DNA of 64,000 nucleotides from Tubulanus polymorphus (Eukaryota; Nemertea; Palaeonemertea; Tubulaniformes; Tubulanidae). The notes below the pieces were generated by a model, which worked only from the letters and a program-made list of their open reading frames with translations, was not told the DNA's origin and ran no database searches. Where the stretch lies: assembly GCF_964204645.1 (NCBI RefSeq), contig NC_134027.1, positions 4,824,485-4,888,484 of the forward strand. Reading direction: 5' to 3'. Both the position numbers and the translations under genes were made by a program. Shown here in pieces: positions 37,215-48,130 of the stretch (the first letter of the stretch is position 1; every line of letters begins with the position of its first letter).

Positions 37215-38178
37215 TGATTGAGGATGTATCGATGTACATATCAACACACAAAAAGCCAAACATAATAGGCGGCATTATTATTGGGAGGTGCACCTGGCCT
37301 AATATACCGCGCGGTAAAAACCACTCTTTCTGTGGTTGTGTAGTACCAGTAATTGATGATCATCGAGTGAGTGATTGGCCTGGCCCAGTTATTCCATTCC
37401 GAAATCACTTGGGTTCCGATTATGATTGACAAATAATATAAAGTATTTCATCAAATTGATCACACATTTTATCCGTACTTGTACATATTGTAAATATGTA
37501 AATAGCTTTTTATTTATATATATTATATTTTTTTTAGATTTTTTTATTGATTTTGATTTATACTTATAAATATCTTTAGATATCTTTTTAACTTAAGATT
37601 TTAATGAAAAATATAAATTATTTTATTTAAACATTTCAAGTATAATCTTAAAACTTTTTGATTTTCTAAACTTCATAATATCTATACATCAAATGTATTT
37701 TAGTGCAAATTTTGATATTTAATTGATAATTATTATTTTTAATTCTATTGAATGATTTTGATATTCAAAACAACTGAATGAATGCATTCAATCTTAGTTT
37801 GATACCGATATCACTTGTTGCATCTTTTGTTTTAACAAGGTTTTAACCTATAAGTTTGCAGCATTGATATTATTTCATTGCATTAGTCCCCGCCTCCTCA
37901 TTTATGGCTGATGGTTGATTTCAGATTTTCAGCTTCTGATAACGTTAATATTAATTCAATGCTACGTTATGTTTTGTTGTTTTTTTGTTTTATTTCATAC
38001 AAACGTTTTCAAATATGACTTTTTGTCGAATTGATATTTGGTATTGAAGAGGTTGAAATAATTATACATTTTTATAGAATTGTCTAAAATACTGTACCTA
38101 GAAACATATAAGTAGTATTGCTAGTGTACCTCTATTTCAAGTTATCCTGTGGTACGACGTTAAACTGCCTCTTTTTAA

Positions 38179-38466
38179 CCCTTTCAGTGCGTCTACACCG
38201 CAGTGCAGTGTATGAATTTGTGATGCATTTTGCTAGTACACCGCACGGCGGTGTATTGATGTAATTAGTAATTAGTTTTTATCTCTATTGAAAGATGGCA
38301 GCACCTGTCAAACATAGTGAAATATTAGTATCTAACGATATACTGCACCAGGGTGTAGTCGCACTATAGTGGTATTCCCGTTATTCAACACACTAGGGTG
38401 GAATTTTTCAAAATTTTCAAATTATCTCCAGCTCTATTGGGTATTGATTAGTCAGCACTGAAAGGG
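38179..38466. mobile_element. TTAA-type MITE, copy 2
   Basis: Flanked on both sides by TTAA (38175-38178 and 38467-38470), with inverted ends CCCTTTCAGTGC and GCACTGAAAGGG. It is homologous to 14435-14719 throughout, including GAAAGATGGC(A/G)GCACCTGTC. Probably a piggyBac-derived non-autonomous element. Confidence 0.85.
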
Positions 38467-38589
38467 TTAACAATACGTTTTATCCGTACATTTTATCAGT
38501 GATTTTTATCTATTTGTCCTGTGGTATGACGTTAAACTGCCTCTTTTTAACCGATTTTACCCGTATGTTTTATTGTTTTTATCATATGT

Positions 38590-38936
38590 TTTATCGTTTT
38601 TATCACCCCTTTTTTTCTACCTTTCTCTATCCTTTCCCTCTCTGTCTCTATCCTTTCCCTCTCTATCTCTATCCTTTCTCTCTCTGTCTAAATCCTTTCC
38701 CTTCTCTATCCTTTCCCTCTCTCTCTCTAACTCACTAACTCTCTTCCTCTTTCTCTAACCCACTAACTCTCTCCCTCTTTCTCTAATCCACTAATTCTCT
38801 TTTCCTCTTTCTCTAACCCACTAACTCTCTCCTCTCTCTCCTTTCTTCCTCTCACCCCTCTCCTTCATCCTTCCTCCTCTCTCCCTCCTCTCTCTCTTCC
38901 ACTCTCCTCTCTCTCTCTTTTTCTCTCTTTCTCTCT
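38590..38936 (+). repeat. polypyrimidine tract (CT-rich, 350 bp)
   Basis: Nearly pure C/T on the plus strand: degenerate repeats of CCTTTCCCTCTCTATCTCTAT and then CTCTCTCC. A tract of this length can adopt triplex structures. Open frames here are repeat artefacts. Confidence 0.85.
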
Positions 38937-38937
38937 A

Positions 38938-39110
38938 TCTTGTAAATATTGTAAATTTGTAAATAGTAGTTTTTATTTCTCTTGTAAATATTGTAAATTT
39001 GTAAATAGTAGTTTTTATTTCTCTTGTAAATATTGTAAATTTGTAAATAGTAGTTTTTATTTCTCTTTTTAACTTTCTTGTAAATATTGTAAATTTGTAG
39101 ATAGCAGTTT
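38938..39110 (+). repeat. 42-bp tandem repeat, three and a half copies
   Basis: Units carry TCTTGTAAATATTGTAAATT and TGTAAATAGTAGTTTTTATT. A single diverged copy is at 37483-37525, so the array may derive from the end of a dispersed element. Confidence 0.85.
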
Positions 39111-39544
39111 GTTTTATTCTTTTATTTTTATTTACTATTTTAGAGCCAATTATAATAAGCCTATATGTTCATAATTTTCATCGGATCACTTTATTCAATA
39201 CAACAGAATGAATGCATTCAATCTTGGTTTCAAACTATTACTTTTCACTTTTTACATACATTCGTAGCATTAATACCATTACATTAGATTAGTCCCTCCT
39301 CCTTTTGATTTAATATTTGAGAGAAGATTCTAGTTAAGCATATAGTAGCGTTTTACATCGAAGACAATTTGTCACAGGCTGAAGAGCATTTTATATCAGA
39401 TGTCAAGAAATAAGGATTGCAGTGACGTTGCTTCCTGTGATCTCTGATCTGTTAGCTTGCAAGTGTATTTAACTATCACTTGTTTGTAAATGATTGAGTG
39501 TACTTTACCATTACTGGTTTGCAATATGCTTTACCATCATTGGT

Positions 39545-40190
39545 TGCGGTTATGAACAAACATCTCAAATGACTGTGCATACTTCCCCCTCACTGGTTGC
39601 AGTTCACTCCATTGGTTGCAGCTACGAACAATCATCTCATTGATTGTGCATACTTTTCCCTCACTGGTTGCAGTTCACTTGATCGGTTGCAGCTATAAAG
39701 AATCATCTCATTGATTGTGCATACTTTCCCCTCACCGGTTGCAGTTCACTCCATTGGTTGCAGCTACGAACAATCATCTCATCGATTGTGCATACTTTTC
39801 CCTCACTGATTGCAGTTCACTCCATTGGTTGCAGCTACGAACAATCATCTCATCGATTGTGCATACTTCCCCCTCACTGGTTGCTACTTCATTGGTTGCA
39901 GCTATGAACAATCATCTCAATGATTGAGCTTATTTCCCCTCACTGGTTTTGAAATATAATTTCCCCTCACTGATTGCAGTTCACTTCATTGGTTGCGGCT
40001 ATGAACAATCGTCTTATTGATTGTGCATACTTTTCCCTCACTGGTTGCAGTTCACTTTATTGGTTGCAGCTATGAACAATCATCTCATTGATTGTGCATA
40101 CTTTCCCCTCACTGGTTGCAGTTCACTTGATTGGTTGCAGCTATGAACAATCATCTCATCGATTGTGCATACTTCCCCTCACTGGTTTGC
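39545..40190 (+). repeat. 71-bp tandem repeat, about nine copies
   Basis: Units contain GGTTGCAGCTACGAACAATC and ATTGTGCATACTTTTCCCTC. Spacing of the ATCATCTC word is 71 bp for several consecutive copies. Confidence 0.85.
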
Positions 40191-40849
40191 AGTTTTCAGC
40201 TTCGGTTTGATGATGATAAATGCTGATTTTATCATTGGCTCTACGCTAACAGTTATCAAAATGTTTGAAGCCTTTGCCAGACGTCTTGTGGGTTCGATCT
40301 CTCTAAGAAAAAGCTAAAAGGGTTTCGATTGGAATACAGTTTGTCTCCTCCAGCAACAAACGTCCATAGTCTAGAATAGACTGATTTGCATTTGTAAAAA
40401 AGCTTTGATTGGTGTATCGCTACATTTCCTACAAGACTCCTCTCTCTCTCCTCTCTCATCACGAAAAAAGTAAGACACAAATCTGAAAGTTAAGAGTTAT
40501 AAAACACTGTGGATGAATTTTTGCTAAATCAATTGGTGGTAATGAAAGTTAAGTGTTACAAAACACTGAAAGTTGGTGTCTTGAAACAATGATAAATGTA
40601 ATGAAACAGTGATAGATGTACTGATCTTGCGGTTGTTCTACCTCCTTCCTCTGCTACGAGGTGATATATCGTGCCATTTTTATATACAATATCAAAATCA
40701 TAGACAATTAAAATCTTGTGGTGGCATGGCTTCTTCTTTTGTTCTCTATAACCCCCGGTAATGGCCTTGCTATGACATCAAATGAGTATCAAATACAGAA
40801 GATACTCCTTTCTTCTCCTTTAAAAACAGCAAATACTGTTGTTTGCTAC

Positions 40850-43100
40850 TGCATGTTGCTTATTCCACTCTGTTCTAGGGGTGATATTGAGTTTGGAGTC
40901 TTCTCCTTCCCTTGCCTTAATTGTCAAATACAATACCGATTACTTCCTTATTTGAAAACTACATGTTGCTGATGCTTGCTATCATTCAACTCTGTTTTGG
41001 TTGTGATATTGAGTTTTAAACGTAGTGTTAGGTGTACATGCCTCCTCTCTCTCCTCTCTCATCAACAATTAAATAAGACACGTATTGTTTGTATACATTT
41101 ACTTTTTTGCTGTGGTTTCCTCAATAGAAAAGTTTGAAATTGCTCATTGAATGCAGCGCATTTCAAACTATGGATCAATTACTGCTAAATCAATTGGTGG
41201 TGATGAAAGTTAAGTGTAACAAAACACTGTGGGTAAATTACTGCCAAATCAATCGGTAGTGATGAAAGTTAAGTGCTACAGAACACTATGGGTAAATAAC
41301 TGCTAATCCTCCTTTAATCCTGCTGCTTGCTGCTGGGTGTTAATTAATACACTCTGTTTTGGGGTGATATTGAGTGCAGGCGTCTCCTCCTTCCTTCTTC
41401 AACTGTCATGTAGAAACGTGACAAACAAACTGAATTGTCAGTGTGTTACAACACTGATGACCTCCTTTAATACTGCTGCGTGTTAATTAATACACTCTGT
41501 TTTGGGGTGATATTGAGTTCAGGAGTCTCCTCCTTCCTGCTCCAACTGTCATGTAGAAACGTGATAAACAAACTGAATTGTCAGTGTGTTACAACACTGA
41601 TGGCTTCCTTTAATACTGCTGCTTGCTACTGGTTGTTAATTGATACACTCTGTTTTGGGGTGATATTGAGTTCAGGAGTCTCCTCCTTCCTTCTTCAACT
41701 GTCATGTAGAAACGTGACAAACAAACTGAATTGTCAGTTTGTTACAACACTGATGGCCTCCTTTAATACTGCTGCTTGGTGCTGGTTGTTAACATTCTGT
41801 TCAGGGGTGTTATTGAGTGCAGGAGTCTCCTCCTTCCTTCTTCAGGTGTCACGTAGAAACGTGACAAACAAACTGAATTGTCAGTGTGGTACAACACTGA
41901 TGGCCTCCTTCAATACTGCACGTTGCTGGTGCGTGTTAATTCTTACCTCCTTCCCTGAACTTCTTGAATTATTACATTAAACATTATTACAATAAGACAT
42001 TACATTAAACATTATAACATCATAAATCATCCTCCTTAAATACTGCTGCTTGCTGCTGGCTCTGTTTTTGGGGTGATATTGAGTTCAGGAGTCTCCTCTT
42101 ACCTGCTTCAATTGTCATGTAGAAACGTGACAAACAAACTGAATTGTCAGTGTGTTACAACACTGATGACCTCCTTTAATACTGCTGCTTGCTGCTGGGT
42201 GTTAATTAATACACTCTATTTTGGGGTGATATTGAGTACAGGAGTCTCCTCCTTCCTTCTTCAATTGTCATGTAGAAACGTGACAAACAAACTGAATTGT
42301 CAGTGTGTTACAACACTGATGACCTCCTTTAATACTGCAGCTTGCTGCTGCATGTTAATTGATTTACTCTGTTATGGGGCGATATTGAGTTTGGGCGAGT
42401 TATGCTTCCTGATCGTCCTCATTACAACTTAACATTTTAAATGTATAAATATTCAAAACAGCTATCCATCGATAGCTTTGTGGTGGTTGAATCATTGAAA
42501 TGTTGCTGGTGTTGGTTCAGTGTGTATATTGTAATATATATCAGTTAATTGGTACTGATTATGTTTCCTGATCGTCCTTATTGTGACTTAACGTTTTAAA
42601 TGTATAAATATTCAAACAGCTATCCATCGATAGCTTTGTGGTGGTTGAATCTTTGAAATGTCGCTGGTGTTGGTTCAGTGTATATATTGTAATACATATC
42701 AGTGAATTGGGACTGATTATTTTTTCTGATGGTCCTCATTACGACTTTACGTTTTAAATGTATAAATATTCAAACAGCTATCCATCGATAGCTTTGTGGT
42801 GGTTAGTTAAATCATTGAAATGTCGCTGGTGATGGTTCTGTGTATATATTGTAATATATATCGGTGAATTGGGATTGATTATGTTTCCTGATCGTCCTTA
42901 TTGCGACTTTACGTTTTAAAATCTTAAAATTGAGATTTAGTGATCCGTCCCTTCCTCTCTTGAATTGTCAAGTTAATTGTGACATAAACTGAATTATAAG
43001 TGACTTAAGGCTGGGGTGATATTGAGGTTTAATGCCTTCCCATCCTTTCCCTTCTTGAATTGACAAATAAATAGTGATATAAACTGAATTGTTAGTGACT
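40850..43100 (+). repeat. diverged array, period about 150 bp
   Basis: Seven clear units begin near 41361, 41504, 41657, 41804, 42070, 42223 and 42375 with GGGGTGATATTGAGTTCAGG and contain AAACGTGACAAACAAACTGA. Weaker copies lie at 40875 and 43012. Embedded at 42425-42905 is a separate array of about 158-bp units (CAGCTATCCATCGATAGCTT). The similar 119- and 166-codon open frames reflect the repeat. Confidence 0.8.
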
Positions 43101-43679
43101 TGGTTATATTACTCCACTTAAGGAGAGATAAAATTGTCAGCGTCTAAACTCTGATGATGAGGTAAACCAGTTTCTAAGTCTGTGAGCTGACAGTGTAAAA
43201 AAACTGTTAGAATTCAAATTGCTTTAAACATCTTCAGAAAGATGGTTGATCATCTTAAACACTTGACATCCCACTTTGCACTTGACGTCCCACTTTGCAT
43301 TTGACGTCCAAATTTGCACTTGACGTCCCACTTCGCACTTGCACCGATGCATCAATTGCACTAAACAGCACTGGCACACCCGCGGGTCCATGCGCATGGT
43401 AAGCAAATTGATCAGCATGTAGCCTGCCATCTTTGTGTGTGGAAAGAATTTACAATCAGCTGTTAGATTAAAATTAAGGAACGTTAAGAAACGTATTATT
43501 CGTATCTTTCCTTGTACAATCTCAAATAACGATGATGTAAAGAAAAAGAAAAACATTTTATGATGTTAAAATTATCAAAATGTTAAGTAATTAAATATCA
43601 ATTTGTAAAACAAGAGGAAAGAGAAAGATGAAAGTACCAGAAAGAGAAGTGTTGGATTGGTGTCTGTTGTCAGCAGAAA

Positions 43680-44503
43680 TCTGAGGTACTCTACTGAGGA
43701 ATCTCCACGCCACAACCCCCCCCCCCCCCAAACAGAAAGTTCAAGATGATACTGAAAGTTCCTGAGGTTCTTAGAAATTTCACTAAGTAAAGACTATAAA
43801 TCAGGTATAGTATAAATTGCTATGAATTTCTTTGTAGATAAGAATGTTCTCAACTAGGATGGTAAGTTAGTATTACGTGTATTTCATATTTCCCTGTTGT
43901 AGCGTGTATTGATTTGGTCATCAAGTACAAACGATTGACAGGAAACATTCAGGATTGTTCCAGTTGTCGTTGAGAAATATTTAAGGTGTCATGAGTCTGA
44001 ATTGACTATGAATCAGGTAAAATTATATGTGATATGAACTTCTTTGCAGGAACAGTCGACTTAAAGAAGATGGTTACGTTTATTTTATGAACTTTTGTTG
44101 TAGCCAGTGGACTGTTGTTGTTAGAGATGCTCAAAACCAGAGGAAAGGAAAACATCAGAGTTCAGGAAGAATTGAGCAAATTCCGCAAGGTCCGAGTCAT
44201 GAATCTGAATTGACTATAAATCAGGTAAAATTGAAATTAGATGAATTTTGTTTTTATGAAGAGTCTTATGAATGAAAATCATAGTTTATTTAGTACATTG
44301 TTGTTGTAGTTAGTATTGAGTTATTCGTCACACAATACCAGATATCAAGATGGAAACGATACCGATGAAGCAGATCAATTTACTCGTGACAAACCGAAGA
44401 TTTATGTGTCTGAATCTACTAAAAAGCAAGTATAATTGAAATTTATTTTGAAGAAGCCTCAAAAATGATATCATTATTCATATTTTGTGTTTTCACATTG
44501 TAG
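43680..44503 (+). other. four related exon-like cassettes
   Basis: Repeated units each have an acceptor-like TTGTAG (for example 43902, 44101, 44310) and, in three cases, a shared end GACTATAAATCAGGTA or GACTATGAATCAGGTA resembling a 5' splice site. Between them lies intron-like T-rich DNA. No frame is kept across units, so a non-coding spliced RNA fits better than a protein. This is an interpretation from splice-like signals only. Confidence 0.35.
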
Positions 44504-45085
44504 TACATGTATTGAGCTTCTGGTTGGCTGTAGAATATCAGACGACAGGAAAAGATCAAATCAGAGATGCCGACCAATTTCCCCGTCAATTCGGGACTTT
44601 CAGTGATTGTTACCACGGGTTAGCGTAGTTCCGTAGATGCCGACCAATTTCTCCATCAATTCCGGACTTTCAGTGTTTGTTACCGCAAGTTATCGTAGTT
44701 CCAGAGATGCCGACCAATTTCTCCGTCAAATCGGGACTTTCAATGTTTGTTACCGCGATTTATCATAGTTCCAGAGATGCCGACCAATTTCTCCGTCAAA
44801 TGGGGACTTTCAGTGTTTGTTACCGCGAGTTATCGTAGTTCCAGAGATGCCGACCAATTTCTCCGTCAAATCGGGACTTTCAGTGTTTGTTACCGCGAGT
44901 TATCGTAGTTCCAGAGATACCGACCAATTTCTCCGTCAAATCGGGACTTTAAGTGTTTGTTGCCGCGAGTTATCGTAGTTCCAGAGATGCCGACCAATTT
45001 CTCCGAGGCTGATAGCTTCAGTTTAGGTTGAATGTAAATTCACATTGTACATCTATTGGAAAATAAATATGAACTGATGGTTTGA
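44504..45085 (+). ncRNA. possible terminal exon of a long non-coding RNA
   Basis: It begins after TTTTCACATTGTAG, contains a 70-bp tandem array (44571-45002) and then about 60 bp of unique sequence ending in AATAAA at 45061-45066. The acceptor, absence of a reading frame and polyadenylation signal suggest a non-coding 3' exon following the upstream cassettes. Transcription is unproven. Confidence 0.3.
44571..45002 (+). repeat. 70-bp tandem repeat, seven copies
   Basis: Units contain GATGCCGACCAATTTCTCCG and TTGTTACCGCGAGTTATCGT. The first spacing is 61 bp and the rest 70 bp. Copies differ by a few bases, so the array is young. Confidence 0.9.
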
Positions 45086-46480
45086 TTGGCTGGTTTGTTG
45101 TTGAATCTGATTGTGGGTTATCAATTACTGATGTGCTGCGACTTTGCGTTTTAAATGCATACATTTCAAAGGGCTTCTCTTGTTTTGTTGTGCTGGTTAA
45201 ATTATTTTGTAAATTATAATTGAGGATGTCAAACTTTGGTTTAGAGTATGAATGAATGCACTGTATATGTGGAGATTATGTACTTGTGACTTTGCGTTTG
45301 TTTTTGTAAATACATGTATTTCTTTAAGATGATTGTTTTTGTGTTGCATCTCATTCTGAGGATGTTAAACTCTTAACTCAAGATACTCAGTTTGCTCTTG
45401 ACTTGTTTGATTATTATATTGATGAAAACATTGATTTTATGGTGTTTGATTATCTGTTGAACTATTGTTTATGAATACCATTTGAACTACTAACCACTAG
45501 TTGTTTTAACATCAGTATCATTAGTGGTCAGTTGTTCACTACAAATTGTATGTGTTATTTTTTCTTTATATAATGTACGGTGGACTCTCTTAACTAGAAT
45601 CATTTCAAGTCCAGTTACTTTTATCTTGGAGTAATGATTCTCCAAGCTTACATCAAGTTGGACATAAACACATTGAACTATTGCATTGAAATTCTTTTAT
45701 CATCTGCAGGTGACAATTATCACCTCGTCTTAATTGATTCGAGTTAGTCAGGTCTATTGTACATGGATTCTTTTTTCTCTGGAAGTGAATTAAATGAAAC
45801 GAGGCGACAGTTGAACCTCATTAATACGATTGTGTTTAGGACGTAAACCGTTTATTACGATCAGATTTCAAGCATGTCCCGGCTAATTTTCATCGATCCA
45901 TATTTTCATAATACGACAATTTCATTTTCAACAATAAGATTTGTATTTAACCATAGAACTCTATGAGTTCTATGATTTAACTAAGGATCCACTGTAAAAT
46001 GAGGGCTTCAAACCATTCTCACTGATGTAGAGACTTTCTTTTATTTAAGTTATCAGTCTGATTACTCCTAAATTATGCATGTATCAATCTGCCGCAGCTT
46101 GGCACTACCCTATCTGCTGAGGATACTCCAGTACCCACCCCATACCCTTCAGACACTCGTTTAGACTTTATACCTTCTACATAAACTGAAGTACTCGCTC
46201 TTCAAACGCAGCTTGAACCCTCCTCCCACCCCCTTTCAGATAGAATGTCTGGGGTCCAGGCAACAGATCGACACCTTTCTCTTGGCTTTGAGTAATCAGA
46301 CCGATCTTGTCTGATTATTCTTAAGGTCTCAGAGACTTTCATTTATTTGACTATTTATGCAGCTATCAACCTGCATTTTGGACACTGATTCCCTGCCGTT
46401 AATAGAATAATTAATTTGTCTTTTCGAAATTGTTTCCTTGAATACATTTTGTTCTACACTGAAAAATAACAGTCAGGTAC
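45086..46480. other. intergenic, nothing recognised
   Basis: AT-rich DNA with a weak internal duplication around GAGACTTTCTTTTATTTAAG (about 46027) and GAGACTTTCATTTATTTGAC (about 46331). I see no gene or RNA. Confidence 0.4.
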
Positions 46481-46499
46481 GAACTCCATCGATAGTTGC

Positions 46500-46690
46500 T
46501 CGAGCTGTTTCTGATAGGCCCTGATGCTGAAGTAGACGATGAGCTGGGGTGTCCCAGTAATTATTCAGAGTGGTCCTGATGCAGACAAATAGGACATGGG
46601 TTGTAAAGGGGTTCTGGGTTCGAACGTAGATACCACTTATACTGGGAATGGTCCTAATGTTGAAATGAAGTCAAATAGGACTGTACGATA
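46500..46690 (+). repeat. tRNA-like B-box repeat, second locus
   Basis: Contains GGCCCTGATGCTGAAG, GGGGTGTCCC and GGGTTCGAACG, the same words as at 22,600-22,700. Probably a SINE family. Confidence 0.45.
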
Positions 46691-46884
46691 CACTTATACA
46701 TGTAACTATTATTGCCACCTATTGGAATTTCGATAAACTATCAAATAGCTAGAATTAACTGTTGTAAATATTTGTAATGTACCAAATTTCACAAGCGCCA
46801 TCTATCGGAATATGGAATAAAATGTCTACAAACGTAGTGGATTGGCTGGTTCGAACCCATGGCATTGATTCAGAGGGCCGACTC

Positions 46885-47186
46885 CAGCGGCGGATCCAGG
46901 GGAGGGGGCACGTTCACCCCCCTAAAGTCCTCGTTAATTTTTTATGGACTGACCTTTTCGTGAGAACGAAGACAAGCATGAGAAAAATCCCTGAAAATGC
47001 GTAAACTTATGTCTTCATTTACCAGCGCTTTTATACGGCAGTCGTCGTTCTTGACGTTTCATACTCTGATTGTGCCCAGAACGCGTCTCCGCGCGTCTAA
47101 TTTTGAACAATTTTCTGGGGGAGGACCCCAGACTCCCTATTTGGATTTGTGCACCCCTCCATGAAATCCTGGATCCGCCGCTGGAC
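46885..47186. mobile_element. MITE with CAGCGGCGGATCCAGG ends
   Basis: About 300 bp with inverted ends CAGCGGCGGATCCAGG and CCTGGATCCGCCGCTG. The flanks are GACTC on both sides, a five-base target duplication. These ends are familiar from invertebrate hAT-like MITEs; the superfamily is not proven. Confidence 0.8.
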
Positions 47187-47635
47187 TCTTATCATCACAG
47201 CCGGGTTGATATCTAAATAATCCGGGAATTTGATCAGACGGTGGCCTAGCTAAATCAGTTTTGGTGGAACTAAAAGTCTTAATAGGACCAGAAAGCACAG
47301 GCAGTTGAACAAAAACATCGTTTTTTAATCCATTCTTCCCTGTATTGCAAAAGACGGTGCGGGTGAACTGAATCGAACTCTGAGATTCCGCCTCCCGTCA
47401 GAAACCTAAGGCGCATTTGTTTAAAACCGGTTTGTACAAACCGAAACCGGTTTGTGAGAAAATCGTCTTTCTTCATACCGGTTTACAAACCGGTTTGCAT
47501 TAACTGGCGGCGTCATCGACGGTTCGCGCAAAACCGACTGAACCGCTTTTGCGAGCGGTTTGCGACATCAAACCGACTTTTCCAACATGGCCGAATAAGG
47601 AAATTTCCGCGGTCAGCTGACTCAAACCGACTTGG

Positions 47636-47709
47636 ATATATGCACAGTTATCTGAATTACTATTATCATTAAAAGAAAAACTAGAGATCAGATCGAAAGA
47701 CAAGTTCCC
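47636..47709 (+). pseudogene. 74-bp copy of exon 2 of the GTPase-kinase gene
   Basis: Matches 14220-14294 with one substitution (GCGCAG to GCACAG) and one deleted C (AAAACCTAG to AAAACTAG). The deletion breaks the frame. TTGGATA occurs at both edges (TTGGATATATGC on the left, CCCTTGGATAGC on the right), like a target-site duplication. No other part of the gene is present. Confidence 0.9.
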
Positions 47710-47984
47710 TTGGATAGCTTCACAAACCACACACAAACTTAATGAAGCCGTTAAATCACTACAGATCACGCCAACGTCCTCCGATTACCATCTTCGCTTG
47801 CCAGGGGTCCAGTATCACTCCCGAACTCGCTTCCACCAGCCCCCTGGCCTCACGAAGCGTGATTTCATTACTGGCGCTGTTGCGTATGACGTCATATATC
47901 GATTTGCGAAATACTTCCTTGTTCGGTAAAACGTTCGCTGATTGGTCAATTTAACGGGAAAACTAACAGAAGTCTACTGTCGGT

Positions 47985-48130
47985 TTGTTACAAGCGCTGT
48001 GATTGGTAGGACCGGATTCTGGTCGGCTAGTAACGACTCCAACGACTCGTGAGGTCAAGGGGTTCGGGGAACAGCTTTAGCGTAGTGGGTTCGAATCCCT
48101 TGACGGGTGAAGATGTCCGATTACAAACAA
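47985..48130 (+). repeat. tRNA-like repeat with B box
   Basis: GGTCAAGGGGTTCGGGGAAC followed by GTGGGTTCGAATCCC. This suggests a tRNA-derived SINE; no full cloverleaf could be built by eye. Confidence 0.4.

Noticed and set aside
41480-42432. 166- and 119-codon plus-strand frames with similar sequences
   Set aside because: They are translations of the 150-bp tandem repeat and are open only because the period is near a multiple of three.
39545-45002. Regularly spaced repeats considered as a CRISPR array or snoRNA cluster
   Set aside because: The genome is animal; units are direct tandem copies without unique spacers, and no unit has properly placed C and D boxes.
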